Of a stretch of 64,000 nt of DNA, positions 42,093 through 50,566 are shown piece by piece (position 1 is the first letter of the stretch; every line of letters starts with the position of its first letter). Below the pieces are notes generated by a model. The model was not told the origin of the DNA. It made no database searches and saw only the letters and a program-made list of their open reading frames with translations. A program made the translations under genes and the position numbers. Origin of the DNA: Cyclobacteriaceae bacterium (GTDB taxonomy: Bacteria > Bacteroidota > Bacteroidia > Cytophagales > Cyclobacteriaceae); assembly GCA_020436165.1 (NCBI GenBank), contig JAGQYI010000030.1, positions 53,397-117,396 on the forward strand, read 5' to 3'.

Positions 42093-42118
42093 AAAAAGCT
42101 GCACCAGGCAGCTTTTTT
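42092..42118. terminator. Bidirectional intrinsic terminator
   Basis: AAAAAAGCTGC / GCAGCTTTTTT with a 5-base loop, A-rich on one side and T-rich on the other. It serves the minus-strand barrel gene ending at 42138 and, ancestrally perhaps, rmuC. Confidence 0.9.
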
Positions 42119-42137
42119 ACCATTTATCTTGCTTTTC

Positions 42138-42749
42138 CTAATTCATTATCCCAAGCCCAATAGTAAAGCTAAACATGGAGATAGCATCTGCGTCTGATGC
42201 TTTGGTTCCATATCTGTAGCGGGCACTTAAATTAACTCCCGATGGAGAAAGACCAAACGGGATAAATACACCAATTTCCGGTTGCAAGCCAAATCTCCAG
42301 TTATTGTTTTGGAAAGACAAAAGGCCAATATCTGTTCTTTGATCAACATAAACAGTACCAATACCTAATCCCGCAAAAGGCCTTATAGATCCATTCGAGC
42401 CGAGGTAATAGTGCGCATTTACAAATAATGGCAGGGTATTTAAATACCTGTATTCGGTGCCGGAAATATTGCTATAAACACCATTTCCAAGATCCAGGGA
42501 CCGAGGAGGAAGGTCTCTTTTTATTTCATTAAATACCTCCCATGAACCTTCTCCACCAATCGAAAGATTGTCAGTTAAAAAGGACCGACCGCTAATACCT
42601 ATACCCCTGAAACTAGTGGCACTTATATAATCGTTGGTAGCTCCCATTCCCACGGAAACTGGCCAGCTTATTGTCCAGTACGAGGTTTGTGCATTAGATA
42701 CAACTGCAAAACCACTTAGTAAAATCGCTAATAATGTAATTCGTTTCAT
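42138..42749 (-). CDS. Outer membrane beta-barrel protein
   Basis: This 203-residue protein has a signal peptide (ending SNAQ) and alternating strands with Gly-rich turns. It contains GIGISGRSFLTDNLSIGGEGSW and PFAGLGIGTVYVD, typical of 8-stranded OmpW/OmpX-like barrels, and ends in FTIGLGIMN. It lies 27 bases downstream of the DUF4136 lipoprotein gene on the same strand, so the two are probably co-expressed. Function is unknown. Confidence 0.85.
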   Translation of the reverse strand: MKRITLLAILLSGFAVVSNAQTSYWTISWPVSVGMGATNDYISATSFRGIGISGRSFLTDNLSIGGEGSWEVFNEIKRDLPPRSLDLGNGVYSNISGTEYRYLNTLPLFVNAHYYLGSNGSIRPFAGLGIGTVYVDQRTDIGLLSFQNNNWRFGLQPEIGVFIPFGLSPSGVNLSARYRYGTKASDADAISMFSFTIGLGIMN

Positions 42750-42776
42750 CTGTTAATATAATAAGAGGTTTTACAA

Positions 42777-43511
42777 TTAGTTTAAATAAGGTGATTGCTC
42801 AAAGGATTGATCAATGCCCTTTACGGTTCTTTCTTTGTTGAAACTGCTACTCGAAGAAATTAATCCACGATTTACGGCAACCCATATAATAGGTACATCA
42901 CTTGAATTAAACGCTCCATTAACCAGTTGCCTGAGGTCAACCATATCTAGGACAACAGTTCCAATGTCGTAGCGCTGAATTGATACGGATGGTGGATAAC
43001 CGCAGTAGTAGCAGCCACCGCCCCACCAGCCACCGCCCCACCAGCCACCGCCACCCCACCAGGGGTAGCCAGGATAAACGGTACCAACAGTTTCTCTACG
43101 TAAGATTATTGAAGGTGAAACTACCACATCTACATTTGGCTCAGGATCGTTTTCATCATACACAACAACACTCACATTACTGTTAGATGGAGTTGGCGAA
43201 GGAGTTGCGGTCTCGCTTATTATAATTACATTGCTTTCTCCATAGAGATTCACAAGATTATCTAATGTGGTGTTGAGGATTTCGCTATCAACTTCTCCCT
43301 TGTAAGGCAAATCGTTTGCATCATCATTTTTTTGCTGAACTACTTCCCACACTATTGCAACAGAAGCAGGAGGAGGGCTAAAATCTTCGGCTTTGTAAAA
43401 GGTACTTGAAGTATCCAGGTCATCTATTGGTATGCTGTCTCCAGGATAACAAGCATTAAGGGTGATCGCTGCCAATAGTAACAAAATTAACGTTTTAGTT
43501 ATTCTAATCAT
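42777..43511 (-). CDS. DUF4136 family lipoprotein with a Trp/Gly-rich loop
   Basis: This 244-residue protein has a lipoprotein signal (LLLAAITLNAC, lipobox LNAC). It matches the DUF4136 layout: an N-terminal 'TFYKAEDF...VAIVWEV' region and a C-terminal 'VSIQRYDIGTVVLDMVDLRQ' strand pair. Between them lies an extreme W-W-G-G-G repeat tract with Cys-Tyr-Tyr-Cys (about residues 150-172), encoded by a 15-base-type DNA repeat near 43015-43065. It is probably an outer-membrane lipoprotein acting with the barrel protein encoded just downstream. Confidence 0.85.
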   Translation of the reverse strand: MIRITKTLILLLLAAITLNACYPGDSIPIDDLDTSSTFYKAEDFSPPPASVAIVWEVVQQKNDDANDLPYKGEVDSEILNTTLDNLVNLYGESNVIIISETATPSPTPSNSNVSVVVYDENDPEPNVDVVVSPSIILRRETVGTVYPGYPWWGGGGWWGGGWWGGGCYYCGYPPSVSIQRYDIGTVVLDMVDLRQLVNGAFNSSDVPIIWVAVNRGLISSSSSFNKERTVKGIDQSFEQSPYLN

Positions 43512-43559
43512 ATTTTAAATTTATTAAGTGCAAACGTAAATATATTGAGTATGATTGCT

Positions 43560-44591
43560 TTATGGAGCAACAACTGTTAATTCCTTGATCTGTCCGGCTC
43601 TGAATATTTTTATTTTGAAAGAGGTACCACTTTTCATATTGGCAAAGTAAGAACGAAACTCCTCCAGATCAAGTTTTTCAGTAATAATAAACTTGTCAAC
43701 TGCAAGAATAATATCTCCACCGGTCAAAAATTCAAAGCCCTCTATTTCCGTTTCATATATTCCGGCTTTTAGTCCTGCAATTGCGCCAGGCGAAGTGCTT
43801 ACCAGTTTTTGAACCGCCAGGCCCATTGGCTGCGGCAGGTTAAATATTTTGGCTAGTTCACCTGTTAATGGTATAAATTCCAAACCAAACCAAAAAGGTT
43901 GTTCACCCAGCAAATGTACTTTAGCAATATTAATGGTGGCCGCAAAGCCAATTCCATCAAAGCCTCCTGATTCGCTAAGTATGAAGCTAACCAATCCTAT
44001 TACTTCCCCATTCATGTTGAACATAGGGCCTCCGGAATTACCGTGATTAATGGAGGCGTCTGTCTGAAAAAACTCATTTCGTGTAAATCCTTCTGAAAAC
44101 TCAGAATCGGAGTGCCTGCCACTAATAATTCCTTTTGACAACGAATGGCTCAAACCATAAGGTGCACCAATAACAATAATAGGATCACCGATCTGAACCT
44201 GATCTGAATTACCCATTTTAGCAACCTCCATGCTTTTGGGTATCCAAACCAGTTTGAGCAATGCTACATCTGAGCCTTTATCTGCCGTTACGACATTGGC
44301 TGGTACCTTTTCTCCATCCAGAAACTCAACAACAATATTCTCAGCACCTGATATTACGTGGTTGGCAGTCATAACTTTTCCATCTTCACTTATCACCACC
44401 CCGGAACCTATTCCTGAGGTACTCACTGTTTTTTTACTCAGAGTTGAACGATCAGTAATCAGCTCTGTTCCTTCTACTTTTATGAGCACCACAGTTGGGT
44501 TTACTTTAGAGTAAAGTTTGCTTATTTCTTGAGCGAATGAAGAAGAGGAAAGGGTAAGTAATATAAATACCAGGGCAGATTTATTTTTCAT
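43560..44591 (-). CDS. DegP/HtrA-like trypsin-fold serine protease with PDZ
   Basis: This 343-residue exported protein has a signal peptide ending SSFAQ and an S1C protease domain with H78 (TANHVI), D108 (GSDVALLKL) and S186 (GNSGGP). The C-terminal region (about 230-343) is a PDZ-like domain with PGAIAGLKAG and GGDIILAVD. Such proteases degrade or fold damaged envelope proteins. With one PDZ it resembles DegS/HhoA more than DegP. It lies 40 bases downstream of the ABC-F gene. Confidence 0.9.
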   Translation of the reverse strand: MKNKSALVFILLTLSSSSFAQEISKLYSKVNPTVVLIKVEGTELITDRSTLSKKTVSTSGIGSGVVISEDGKVMTANHVISGAENIVVEFLDGEKVPANVVTADKGSDVALLKLVWIPKSMEVAKMGNSDQVQIGDPIIVIGAPYGLSHSLSKGIISGRHSDSEFSEGFTRNEFFQTDASINHGNSGGPMFNMNGEVIGLVSFILSESGGFDGIGFAATINIAKVHLLGEQPFWFGLEFIPLTGELAKIFNLPQPMGLAVQKLVSTSPGAIAGLKAGIYETEIEGFEFLTGGDIILAVDKFIITEKLDLEEFRSYFANMKSGTSFKIKIFRAGQIKELTVVAP

Positions 44592-44631
44592 GCGATTCTT
44601 TTTTGGCTGCTAAAATTAGATAAAAAACCGA

Positions 44632-46479
44632 TCAAAAACCCTCACTTAGTTCAAGCCATCTTAACTCGTTGGTTTCTATCTTTTCTTCTACTTCTTTTAA
44701 TTTTGTTCCCCATTGCGTTAGCTTCTCAAAGTTTTGTTCATTGCCGTTTAAGAGTTCCAGCAGTTCAGTCTTTTCTTTTTCCAGGGTTTCCAATTCTTTT
44801 TCTATTTGCTCAATTTCCCTTTTCTGGCCATAGCTCAGTTTTTTCGATTCGGTTTTTACCTTTTTTGTCGAAGACTCTTCTTTTACCTGTTGAATCGTTT
44901 CCTTCTCAAGAGATGCCTGACGAAAATCGGTATAATTGCCCGGATAGTCAGTGATTTTACCACCGGCTTCAAATGCAAATACATGATCCACCAGACGGTC
45001 CATGAAATAGCGGTCGTGCGATACAATCAGGATACAGCCTTCAAAATTCTCAAGATAATCCTCCAGTGTTGAGAGCGTGTCCAGGTCCAGGTCATTGGTA
45101 GGTTCGTCCAATATCAGAAAATTGGGGTTAGCCATTAAAACCTTTAACAGTTGTAGTCTCCTTTTTTCACCACCACTTAAATTTTTGATATAATTGAACT
45201 GTTTGGCGGGCTGAAAATTGAAAAGAGTTAAAAGTTGTGAGGCAGTTACAACGTTTCCATCTTTCAGAGGAATTATTTCTGCTACCTCTTTTATTGAATC
45301 GATAACACGTTGTTCATCATTGAAAGAGATACCGCTTTGGCGGTAGTACCCGTAGGTTACGGTTTCGCCTTTAACTACTTCACCAGAATCTGGGCTAAGC
45401 TCACCGGCAACCAAGTTCAGAAATGTCGATTTACCAACTCCATTTTCTCCAACAATGCCGATCCTGTCACCGCGCTTGAACGTGTAGCTGAATGATTTGA
45501 TAATTAGTTTGTTTTCAAATTCCTTGGTTAGGTTTTCAACTTCCAGTATTTTCTTTCCAAGCCTTTTACCGCTAAAGTTTATTGCAATATTCTCTTTTTT
45601 ACTTACCTGGCTGGCTTTTTTTTGAAGGTCCCCAACAGCATCTATCCTGTATTTTGCTTTAGTGCCTCGCGCCTGGGGTTGACGGTTTAACCATTCCATT
45701 TCCTTTCTCAGCAGGTTTTTTGCTTTGTTGGCCTGTTCTTGCTCAATGGTTTGTCGCTCCAAACGTTTTTCCAAGTATTGGGTATAGCTTCCCATGTATT
45801 TGTACAGATTCCTGTTATCGAGTTCTAATATCTCATTGGTAATGGCTTGTAAAAAATAGCGGTCGTGTGTTATAAGTAGCAGGCTCATATTTTGCTTTGA
45901 TAAGTACTCCTCGAGCCATTCAATAGCATTTAGGTCCAGATGGTTGGTAGGTTCATCCAGAATAAGCATGTCGGGTTCTTCAAGAAGTAGTTTAGCCAGA
46001 GCAACTCTTTTCTTTTGGCCGCCACTTAGTTCGTCTACCGGTTGTGAAATTGTATCGATTTCCAGTTTACCCAGCATCTGTTTAGCTTTTGCATCGAAAT
46101 CCCAGGCTTCTAGTTCATTCATTTTGTCAATTAAGACATTGTTTTGCTGATTACTCTCATTTTCAACAAAATGATTGTACTCACGAACAGCTTTTTTAAA
46201 GGGATCGTCACCGGAAAGAACATAGTCCATTATAGAGGAGTGGTCATCAACATTTGGTTCCTGTTTCAGGAAGCCGGTCTTAATTGACTTATTGAAATGA
46301 AACGCTCCTGAATCCTGCGATATCTCATTATTAAGAATTCTTAAAAGGGTTGATTTTCCGGTTCCATTTGCTCCAACAAGGGCAACTTTTTGGCCTTTTT
46401 CTATTCCAAAACTTATTCCTTCAAACAAAACTTTGTCTGAAAAGCTTTTCGTTAACTTATCAACAGATAGGTAATTCAT
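44632..46479 (-). CDS. ABC-F family ATP-binding protein (Uup/EttA-like)
   Basis: This 615-residue cytoplasmic protein has two ABC ATPase domains: Walker A GANGTGKST and GENGVGKST, signatures LSGGQKKRVALAKLL and LSGGEKRRLQLLKVL, and Walker B LILDEPTNHLDL and LILDEPTNDLDL. A linker (about 235-300) and a C-terminal coiled coil (about 540-610) resemble Uup. ABC-F proteins act on ribosomes; Uup-like ones also affect precise excision of transposons. There are no membrane domains. A -7 box lies only 4 bases before the ATG. Confidence 0.94.
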   Translation of the reverse strand: MNYLSVDKLTKSFSDKVLFEGISFGIEKGQKVALVGANGTGKSTLLRILNNEISQDSGAFHFNKSIKTGFLKQEPNVDDHSSIMDYVLSGDDPFKKAVREYNHFVENESNQQNNVLIDKMNELEAWDFDAKAKQMLGKLEIDTISQPVDELSGGQKKRVALAKLLLEEPDMLILDEPTNHLDLNAIEWLEEYLSKQNMSLLLITHDRYFLQAITNEILELDNRNLYKYMGSYTQYLEKRLERQTIEQEQANKAKNLLRKEMEWLNRQPQARGTKAKYRIDAVGDLQKKASQVSKKENIAINFSGKRLGKKILEVENLTKEFENKLIIKSFSYTFKRGDRIGIVGENGVGKSTFLNLVAGELSPDSGEVVKGETVTYGYYRQSGISFNDEQRVIDSIKEVAEIIPLKDGNVVTASQLLTLFNFQPAKQFNYIKNLSGGEKRRLQLLKVLMANPNFLILDEPTNDLDLDTLSTLEDYLENFEGCILIVSHDRYFMDRLVDHVFAFEAGGKITDYPGNYTDFRQASLEKETIQQVKEESSTKKVKTESKKLSYGQKREIEQIEKELETLEKEKTELLELLNGNEQNFEKLTQWGTKLKEVEEKIETNELRWLELSEGF

Positions 46480-46483
46480 CCCG

Positions 46484-46491
46484 CAAAACTA
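46484..46491 (-). promoter_or_regulatory. Putative -7 element of the ABC-F gene, leaderless arrangement
   Basis: TAGTTTTG on the minus strand (TAnnTTTG) ends 4 bases before the ATG at 46479, so transcription would start at or near the start codon. Confidence 0.4.
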
Positions 46492-46566
46492 GCCAGATGT
46501 TAAATTAAGTAACATAATATTCAAAATTATGCGTAGTTTTATTATTTGTAACTAAACTCAAAACCT

Positions 46567-47166
46567 ATGAAAATTCTTAAGATTATTGGAATCATCCTTT
46601 TGGTGATTGTATTGTCTGGAGTTGTTTGGATGCTGACGTGGCCAAATCATGCTCACTTGGAACGTACAGCTACTATTAATGCACCTGTTGAAAAAGTATT
46701 TGCTGTTGTAAATGATTTTGGTCAGACGAAAAAGTGGAGCCCTTGGATGAAGATTGACCCAAATGCCAAATACACCTATAGTGATAATCTGGTTGGTGCA
46801 GGTGCATGGTATTCCTGGACAAGTGACCATGATCAGGTTGGTGATGGTCGCCAGGAGCTATTGGAAAGCGTGGAAAATAAATTGGTAAAAACAAAAATGG
46901 AGTTTGGCGGCATGGAAGGTAATTATATTGCTGATTTTATAATGGAGCCTGATGGAGAGAATACTAAACTTACTTGGACGTTTGATGGTGAGGGAGAGCA
47001 ATTGCAGGATAAATTTTTCTTCAGTATGTCTGAGGCCTTTCTTGGCCCACAATACGAGCAAGGGTTAGCCGATCTTAAAGCATACATAGAAGGTTTGCCA
47101 GATGCTGAACCAGAGCAGGAAATGATGGAATCGGATTCAACGGTGGTTGAAGAAGAAACAATGTAG
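46567..47166 (+). CDS. SRPBCC family protein
   Basis: This 199-residue protein has an N-terminal membrane anchor (ILKIIGIILLVIVLSGVVWML) and then a START/SRPBCC domain: 'HLERTATINAPVEKVFAVVNDF', 'WSPWMKIDP', 'GAWYSWTS', and a C-terminal helix 'GPQYEQGLADLKAYIE'. The fold binds hydrophobic ligands in a helix-grip cavity. The extreme C-terminus is acidic (EPEQEMMESDSTVVEEETM). Ligand and role are unknown. Confidence 0.87.
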   Translation: MKILKIIGIILLVIVLSGVVWMLTWPNHAHLERTATINAPVEKVFAVVNDFGQTKKWSPWMKIDPNAKYTYSDNLVGAGAWYSWTSDHDQVGDGRQELLESVENKLVKTKMEFGGMEGNYIADFIMEPDGENTKLTWTFDGEGEQLQDKFFFSMSEAFLGPQYEQGLADLKAYIEGLPDAEPEQEMMESDSTVVEEETM

Positions 47167-47192
47167 AAAAATTTTACATTTATTTTAGTACT

Positions 47193-47227
47193 AAGCCTCA
47201 CAATAGTGGGGCTTTCTTGTTATTTTT
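47193..47227 (+). terminator. Intrinsic terminator after the SRPBCC gene
   Basis: AAGCCTCAC / GTGGGGCTT (one G-T pair) with a 4-base loop and a T-rich tail. It overlaps the putative rplM -7 element. Confidence 0.85.
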
Positions 47228-47228
47228 G
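47221..47228 (+). promoter_or_regulatory. Putative -7 element of the rplM-rpsI operon
   Basis: TATTTTTG (TAnnTTTG) sits 121 bases upstream of the rplM start, implying a leader of about 115 nt. No -33 box is evident. Confidence 0.45.
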
Positions 47229-47349
47229 CAGCTCAATTTTAGATACGGATAAAAACTTGCCAATCAAGAGTTGGATTTCAATTTTTATCCTTCTATTTTT
47301 GTGTCCCTTTTTGAGGGGAGATGTTTGTATTTCAAAAACTTTAATAAAA

Positions 47350-47793
47350 GTGGATACATTAAGTTATAAGACTATATCAGCAAATAAAGCTACTGCCGAA
47401 AAGAGTTGGGTAGTTGTAGATGCCGATTCAAAAGTGCTGGGTAGATTGGCTAGTGAGGTAGCTAAAATTATTCGTGGCAAAAACAAACCAGGGTACACTC
47501 CACATGTGGATTGTGGTGATAACGTGATCGTTATCAATGCTGATAAAGTAAAATTGACCGGCAAAAAATGGACAGACAAGGTATACGTTCGTTATACAGG
47601 TCATCCAGGTGGTCAAAGATTCCAAACTGCTAATGAAGCAAAGGCTAAATCATCAACACTTTTAGTTGAGCGTGCAGTTAGAGGTATGTTACCAAAAAAC
47701 AGATTGGGTAGACAATTGTTCAATAATCTTTTTGTGTACGAAGGGGCAGAACACCCACACGAAGCACAAAAACCAAAAGAAATTAAGCTATAA
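47350..47793 (+). CDS. rplM: 50S ribosomal protein L13
   Basis: This is a 147-residue protein from GTG 47350, beginning MDTLSYKTISANKATAEKSW as in other Bacteroidota L13 proteins. The frame is open upstream to 47206, but those 48 residues are hydrophobic, unlike L13, and would begin inside a terminator hairpin, so they are excluded. Core L13 segments are WVVVDADSKVLGRLAS, RGKNKPGYTPHVDCGD, YVRYTGHPGG and VRGMLPKNRLGRQ. L13 is an early-binding large-subunit protein. rpsI follows after 3 bases. Confidence 0.96.
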   Translation: MDTLSYKTISANKATAEKSWVVVDADSKVLGRLASEVAKIIRGKNKPGYTPHVDCGDNVIVINADKVKLTGKKWTDKVYVRYTGHPGGQRFQTANEAKAKSSTLLVERAVRGMLPKNRLGRQLFNNLFVYEGAEHPHEAQKPKEIKL

Positions 47794-47796
47794 TCC

Positions 47797-48183
47797 ATGG
47801 AAGTGATCAATACGATTGGTAGAAGGAAAACATCTGTTGCACGTATTTACATGCAGCCAGGTAAAGGTAGCATTAGTGTAAACAGTAAAGATGTTGCCGA
47901 ATATTTTCCTACCGACATCATGCAAATTATCGTTAAGCAGCCATTGAATACAGTAGATGCTGATGGGAAATACGATATCAAGGTAAATGTTGACGGAGGA
48001 GGATTTAAGGGTCAGGCGGAAGCTATCCGGTTAGCTATCTCACGTGCTTTATGCGAAGTTGATGAGGAAAACAGACCTCCTCTTAAAAAAGAAGGATTCC
48101 TTACCAGAGATTCACGAATGGTTGAAAGGAAGAAATACGGAAGAAGAAAAGCCCGTAGAAGATTCCAGTTCAGCAAACGTTAA
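47797..48183 (+). CDS. rpsI: 30S ribosomal protein S9
   Basis: This 128-residue protein contains GRRKTSVARIYMQPGKGSISVN, GGGFKGQAEAIRLAISRAL and the basic tail KKYGRRKARRRFQFSKR, whose terminal Lys-Arg reaches the P-site tRNA. It lies 3 bases after rplM, the standard L13-S9 pair. Confidence 0.98.
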   Translation: MEVINTIGRRKTSVARIYMQPGKGSISVNSKDVAEYFPTDIMQIIVKQPLNTVDADGKYDIKVNVDGGGFKGQAEAIRLAISRALCEVDEENRPPLKKEGFLTRDSRMVERKKYGRRKARRRFQFSKR

Positions 48184-48195
48184 TGAGATTTATTT

Positions 48196-48230
48196 TAGAC
48201 TTGGGTTCGGCTCAAGTCTAAACTGTTTTT
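48196..48230 (+). terminator. Hairpin between rpsI and rpsB, possible terminator or attenuator
   Basis: AGACTTG pairs with CAAGTCT (48197-48203 and 48213-48219), with two more pairs inside around a short loop, followed by AAACTGTTTTT. The T-run is delayed, so termination may be partial. Confidence 0.55.
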
Positions 48231-48246
48231 ATATTATACTTTATAA

Positions 48247-49017
48247 ATGGGAAATTTAACACACAAGGACTTACTAGATGCTGGTGTTCACTTTGGACAC
48301 TTAACAAGAAAGTGGGATCCCAGAATGGCTCCTTATATTTTTATGGAGAAAAATGGTATCCACATTATCGACCTGCATAAGACCCTTGAGAGCCTTGACC
48401 AAGCATCTAATGCTCTTAAGAACATCGTTCGTTCAGGACGAAAAGTAATGTTTGTAGCGACCAAAAAGCAAGCAAAGGAAATTGTTTCTCAGGAAGCAAT
48501 ACGCCTTAATATGCCTTACGTAACAGAACGTTGGTTGGGTGGTATGCTTACCAATTTTGCTACAATCAGAAAATCGCTTAAAAAGATGTCTTCTATTGAC
48601 AAAATGATGAAAGAAGACAGCTATAAAAACCTTGCAAAAAGGGAGCGATTGATGATCTCTCGCGAAAAGGAAAAACTGGAAAGGGTTTTGGGCGGAATAG
48701 CCGACCTTACTCGTTTGCCTGCAGCTCTTTTTGTAGTTGACGTTATGCGTGAGCACATTGCTATTAAAGAAGCTAAAAAACTGAACATCCCTGTATTTGC
48801 GTTGGTTGATACCAACTCAGATCCTACTTCAGTTGACTTCCCGATTCCTGCTAATGACGATGCCTTCAAATCAATTGACCTGCTTACTAAATATGTTGGT
48901 AAAGCGGTAGAAGAAGGTTTGATGGAGCGTAAACAAGATAAAGAAGAGGCCAAGCAAAAGGAAGAGATAAAATCGAAGAAAGAGGCCGATGAAAAAGAAA
49001 TAGCTGAAGAAGCTTAA
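48247..49017 (+). CDS. rpsB: 30S ribosomal protein S2
   Basis: This 256-residue protein carries the S2 signatures [55 protein letters not shown] and [12 protein letters not shown]. The C-terminus is a charged Lys/Glu extension (about 225-256), common in this phylum. S2 is a late-assembly protein of the small subunit. tsf follows, separated by a hairpin. Confidence 0.98.
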   Translation: MGNLTHKDLLDAGVHFGHLTRKWDPRMAPYIFMEKNGIHIIDLHKTLESLDQASNALKNIVRSGRKVMFVATKKQAKEIVSQEAIRLNMPYVTERWLGGMLTNFATIRKSLKKMSSIDKMMKEDSYKNLAKRERLMISREKEKLERVLGGIADLTRLPAALFVVDVMREHIAIKEAKKLNIPVFALVDTNSDPTSVDFPIPANDDAFKSIDLLTKYVGKAVEEGLMERKQDKEEAKQKEEIKSKKEADEKEIAEEA

Positions 49018-49043
49018 TTTCTTATAGATTTAAAAATAATTGA

Positions 49044-49084
49044 ATTGAACATCGGACATAATGCTCTGGTGTTCAATTTTTTTT
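49044..49084 (+). terminator. Intrinsic terminator between rpsB and tsf
   Basis: A 10-bp stem (ATTGAACATC / GGTGTTCAAT, one G-T pair) is followed by eight T residues. It may be partial, letting some transcription reach tsf. Confidence 0.8.
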
Positions 49085-49115
49085 AATACGCTAGTAACAC
49101 TTTAAAAATAAAATC

Positions 49116-49946
49116 ATGGCAATTACGGCACAAGACGTAAACAAACTTAGAAAAATGACCGGTGCGGGTATGATGGACTGCAAAAAAGCCTTGACCGAGT
49201 CAGATGGAGATTTTGAAAAAGCAATTGACATCCTTAGGAAAAAAGGACAAAAAGTGTCTGCTTCAAGAGCTGACCGCGAAACCTCAGAAGGTTCGGTCTT
49301 TGTGAAAACAAATGATGCAAACACCGAAGGTGTAATTGTAGCTCTTAACTGCGAAACAGATTTTGTAGGTAAGAACGATGATTTCCTTGGATTAGGAAAA
49401 CAGATTCTTGAGGTAGCTTATGAGAAAAACCCTGCTTCTATTGAAGAACTATTAGCAATGCCTTTAGGTAATCTTACAGTTGCTGATAAGATAACAGAGT
49501 TGGTTGGTAAGATTGGGGAGAAGATCGAAATAAGTGCATATGTTCGTTTGACAGCCGATCAGGTTGTTCCTTATATCCATGCAGGTAACAAACTGGGCGT
49601 TTTGGTTGGCCTTTCAAATACAAATGGTACTGACGCTACTGAAGCAGGTAAAGATGTTGCCATGCAAATTGCTGCCATGAACCCAATTTCTGTAAGCAGA
49701 AATGAGGTTCCTCAAAACATAATCGATCGTGAGATGGAGATTGGTAGAGAGCAGGCACGTGCCGAAGGAAAACCTGAGCAAATGCTGGATAAAATAGCTG
49801 AAGGAAAATTAAACAAGTTCTTTGCTGAAAGCACATTGCTGGCTCAGAAATTTGTTAAAGACAACAGCTTAACTATCGAAAAATATCTTGATGGAGTATC
49901 AAAAGGTCTTACCGTAAGTAAATTCGAAAGAATTTCTATTGGTTAA
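49116..49946 (+). CDS. tsf: Elongation factor Ts
   Basis: This 276-residue nucleotide exchange factor for EF-Tu has an N-terminal UBA-like domain (VNKLRKMTGAGMMDCKKALTES-type segment), the conserved EGVIVALNCETDFVGKND core, and a C-terminal coiled region. It lies downstream of rpsB as in most bacteria, but with a strong hairpin between them. It is closed by a 12-bp-stem terminator. Confidence 0.98.
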   Translation: MAITAQDVNKLRKMTGAGMMDCKKALTESDGDFEKAIDILRKKGQKVSASRADRETSEGSVFVKTNDANTEGVIVALNCETDFVGKNDDFLGLGKQILEVAYEKNPASIEELLAMPLGNLTVADKITELVGKIGEKIEISAYVRLTADQVVPYIHAGNKLGVLVGLSNTNGTDATEAGKDVAMQIAAMNPISVSRNEVPQNIIDREMEIGREQARAEGKPEQMLDKIAEGKLNKFFAESTLLAQKFVKDNSLTIEKYLDGVSKGLTVSKFERISIG

Positions 49947-49968
49947 GTAATTTATTCTATTCGTACTA

Positions 49969-50009
49969 AAAGGCTATCTGTCAGCGGGCAGATAGCCTTT
50001 TTCTTTTTT
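49969..50009 (+). terminator. Intrinsic terminator of tsf
   Basis: A 12-bp perfect stem (AAAGGCTATCTG / CAGATAGCCTTT) with an 8-base loop and a T-rich tail. Confidence 0.95.
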
Positions 50010-50135
50010 AGTAACTTATATCTATTCTAAATTGATTGAATTTTGTAGAAAATAGCGACAAGAATAGAATACTTTCTATGTGTTGCGCGTTTAGTTAAGT
50101 AAATTTAGTAGTCCGAACAACTTAATAATAAACCA

Positions 50136-50555
50136 ATGAAACAGAGGAATTTATTAATTGGAATGTTGGTTGTGCTAATTGTAGTTATTGTTGGTATTCT
50201 GTATGTCTACAATAAACCGCATAGAAATGTTGTTGGTGAAGCACCTACATATTCTTCAAGCCTGGATAAAATGCACAATGAGTTTTCGGCTGATGAAGAA
50301 AAGGCGAGCCAGAAATATTTTAACAAGGTAGTGGAATTGAGTGGTACGTTAACCGACTTGAACAAAGGAGAAAATGGCGGTTATAACTTTGTATTGGAAT
50401 CGGATGGCAGAACTGCAAGTGGAGAAATTGTTGAACTTGAGTATAAGGAAAGTGATCTTATTGGGGAAAAGGTTAAAGTAAAGGGTCTCTTCATTGGTTA
50501 CGAAAACCTTTTAGAAGAAATACAATTGAGTGAATGCACTATAACTAAATTTTGA
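50136..50555 (+). CDS. Membrane-anchored OB-fold protein (tRNA_anti-like)
   Basis: This 139-residue protein has an N-terminal transmembrane anchor (LLIGMLVVLIVVIVGILYV) and a small beta domain with the OB-fold pattern 'VVELSGTLTDL ... YNFVLES ... IGEKVKVKGLFIGY ... IQLSECTITKF', as in the tRNA_anti-like family of Bacteroidota. The domain should face the periplasm. It lies 11 bases upstream of the cytochrome-like lipoprotein gene on the same strand and likely heads that operon. Confidence 0.78.
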   Translation: MKQRNLLIGMLVVLIVVIVGILYVYNKPHRNVVGEAPTYSSSLDKMHNEFSADEEKASQKYFNKVVELSGTLTDLNKGENGGYNFVLESDGRTASGEIVELEYKESDLIGEKVKVKGLFIGYENLLEEIQLSECTITKF

Positions 50556-50566
50556 AAGATTAACTT

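Noticed and set aside
47206..47349. N-terminal extension of L13
   Set aside because: It would begin inside a terminator hairpin and upstream of the putative -7 box, and adds hydrophobic residues not found in L13. The GTG at 47350 gives the normal length.
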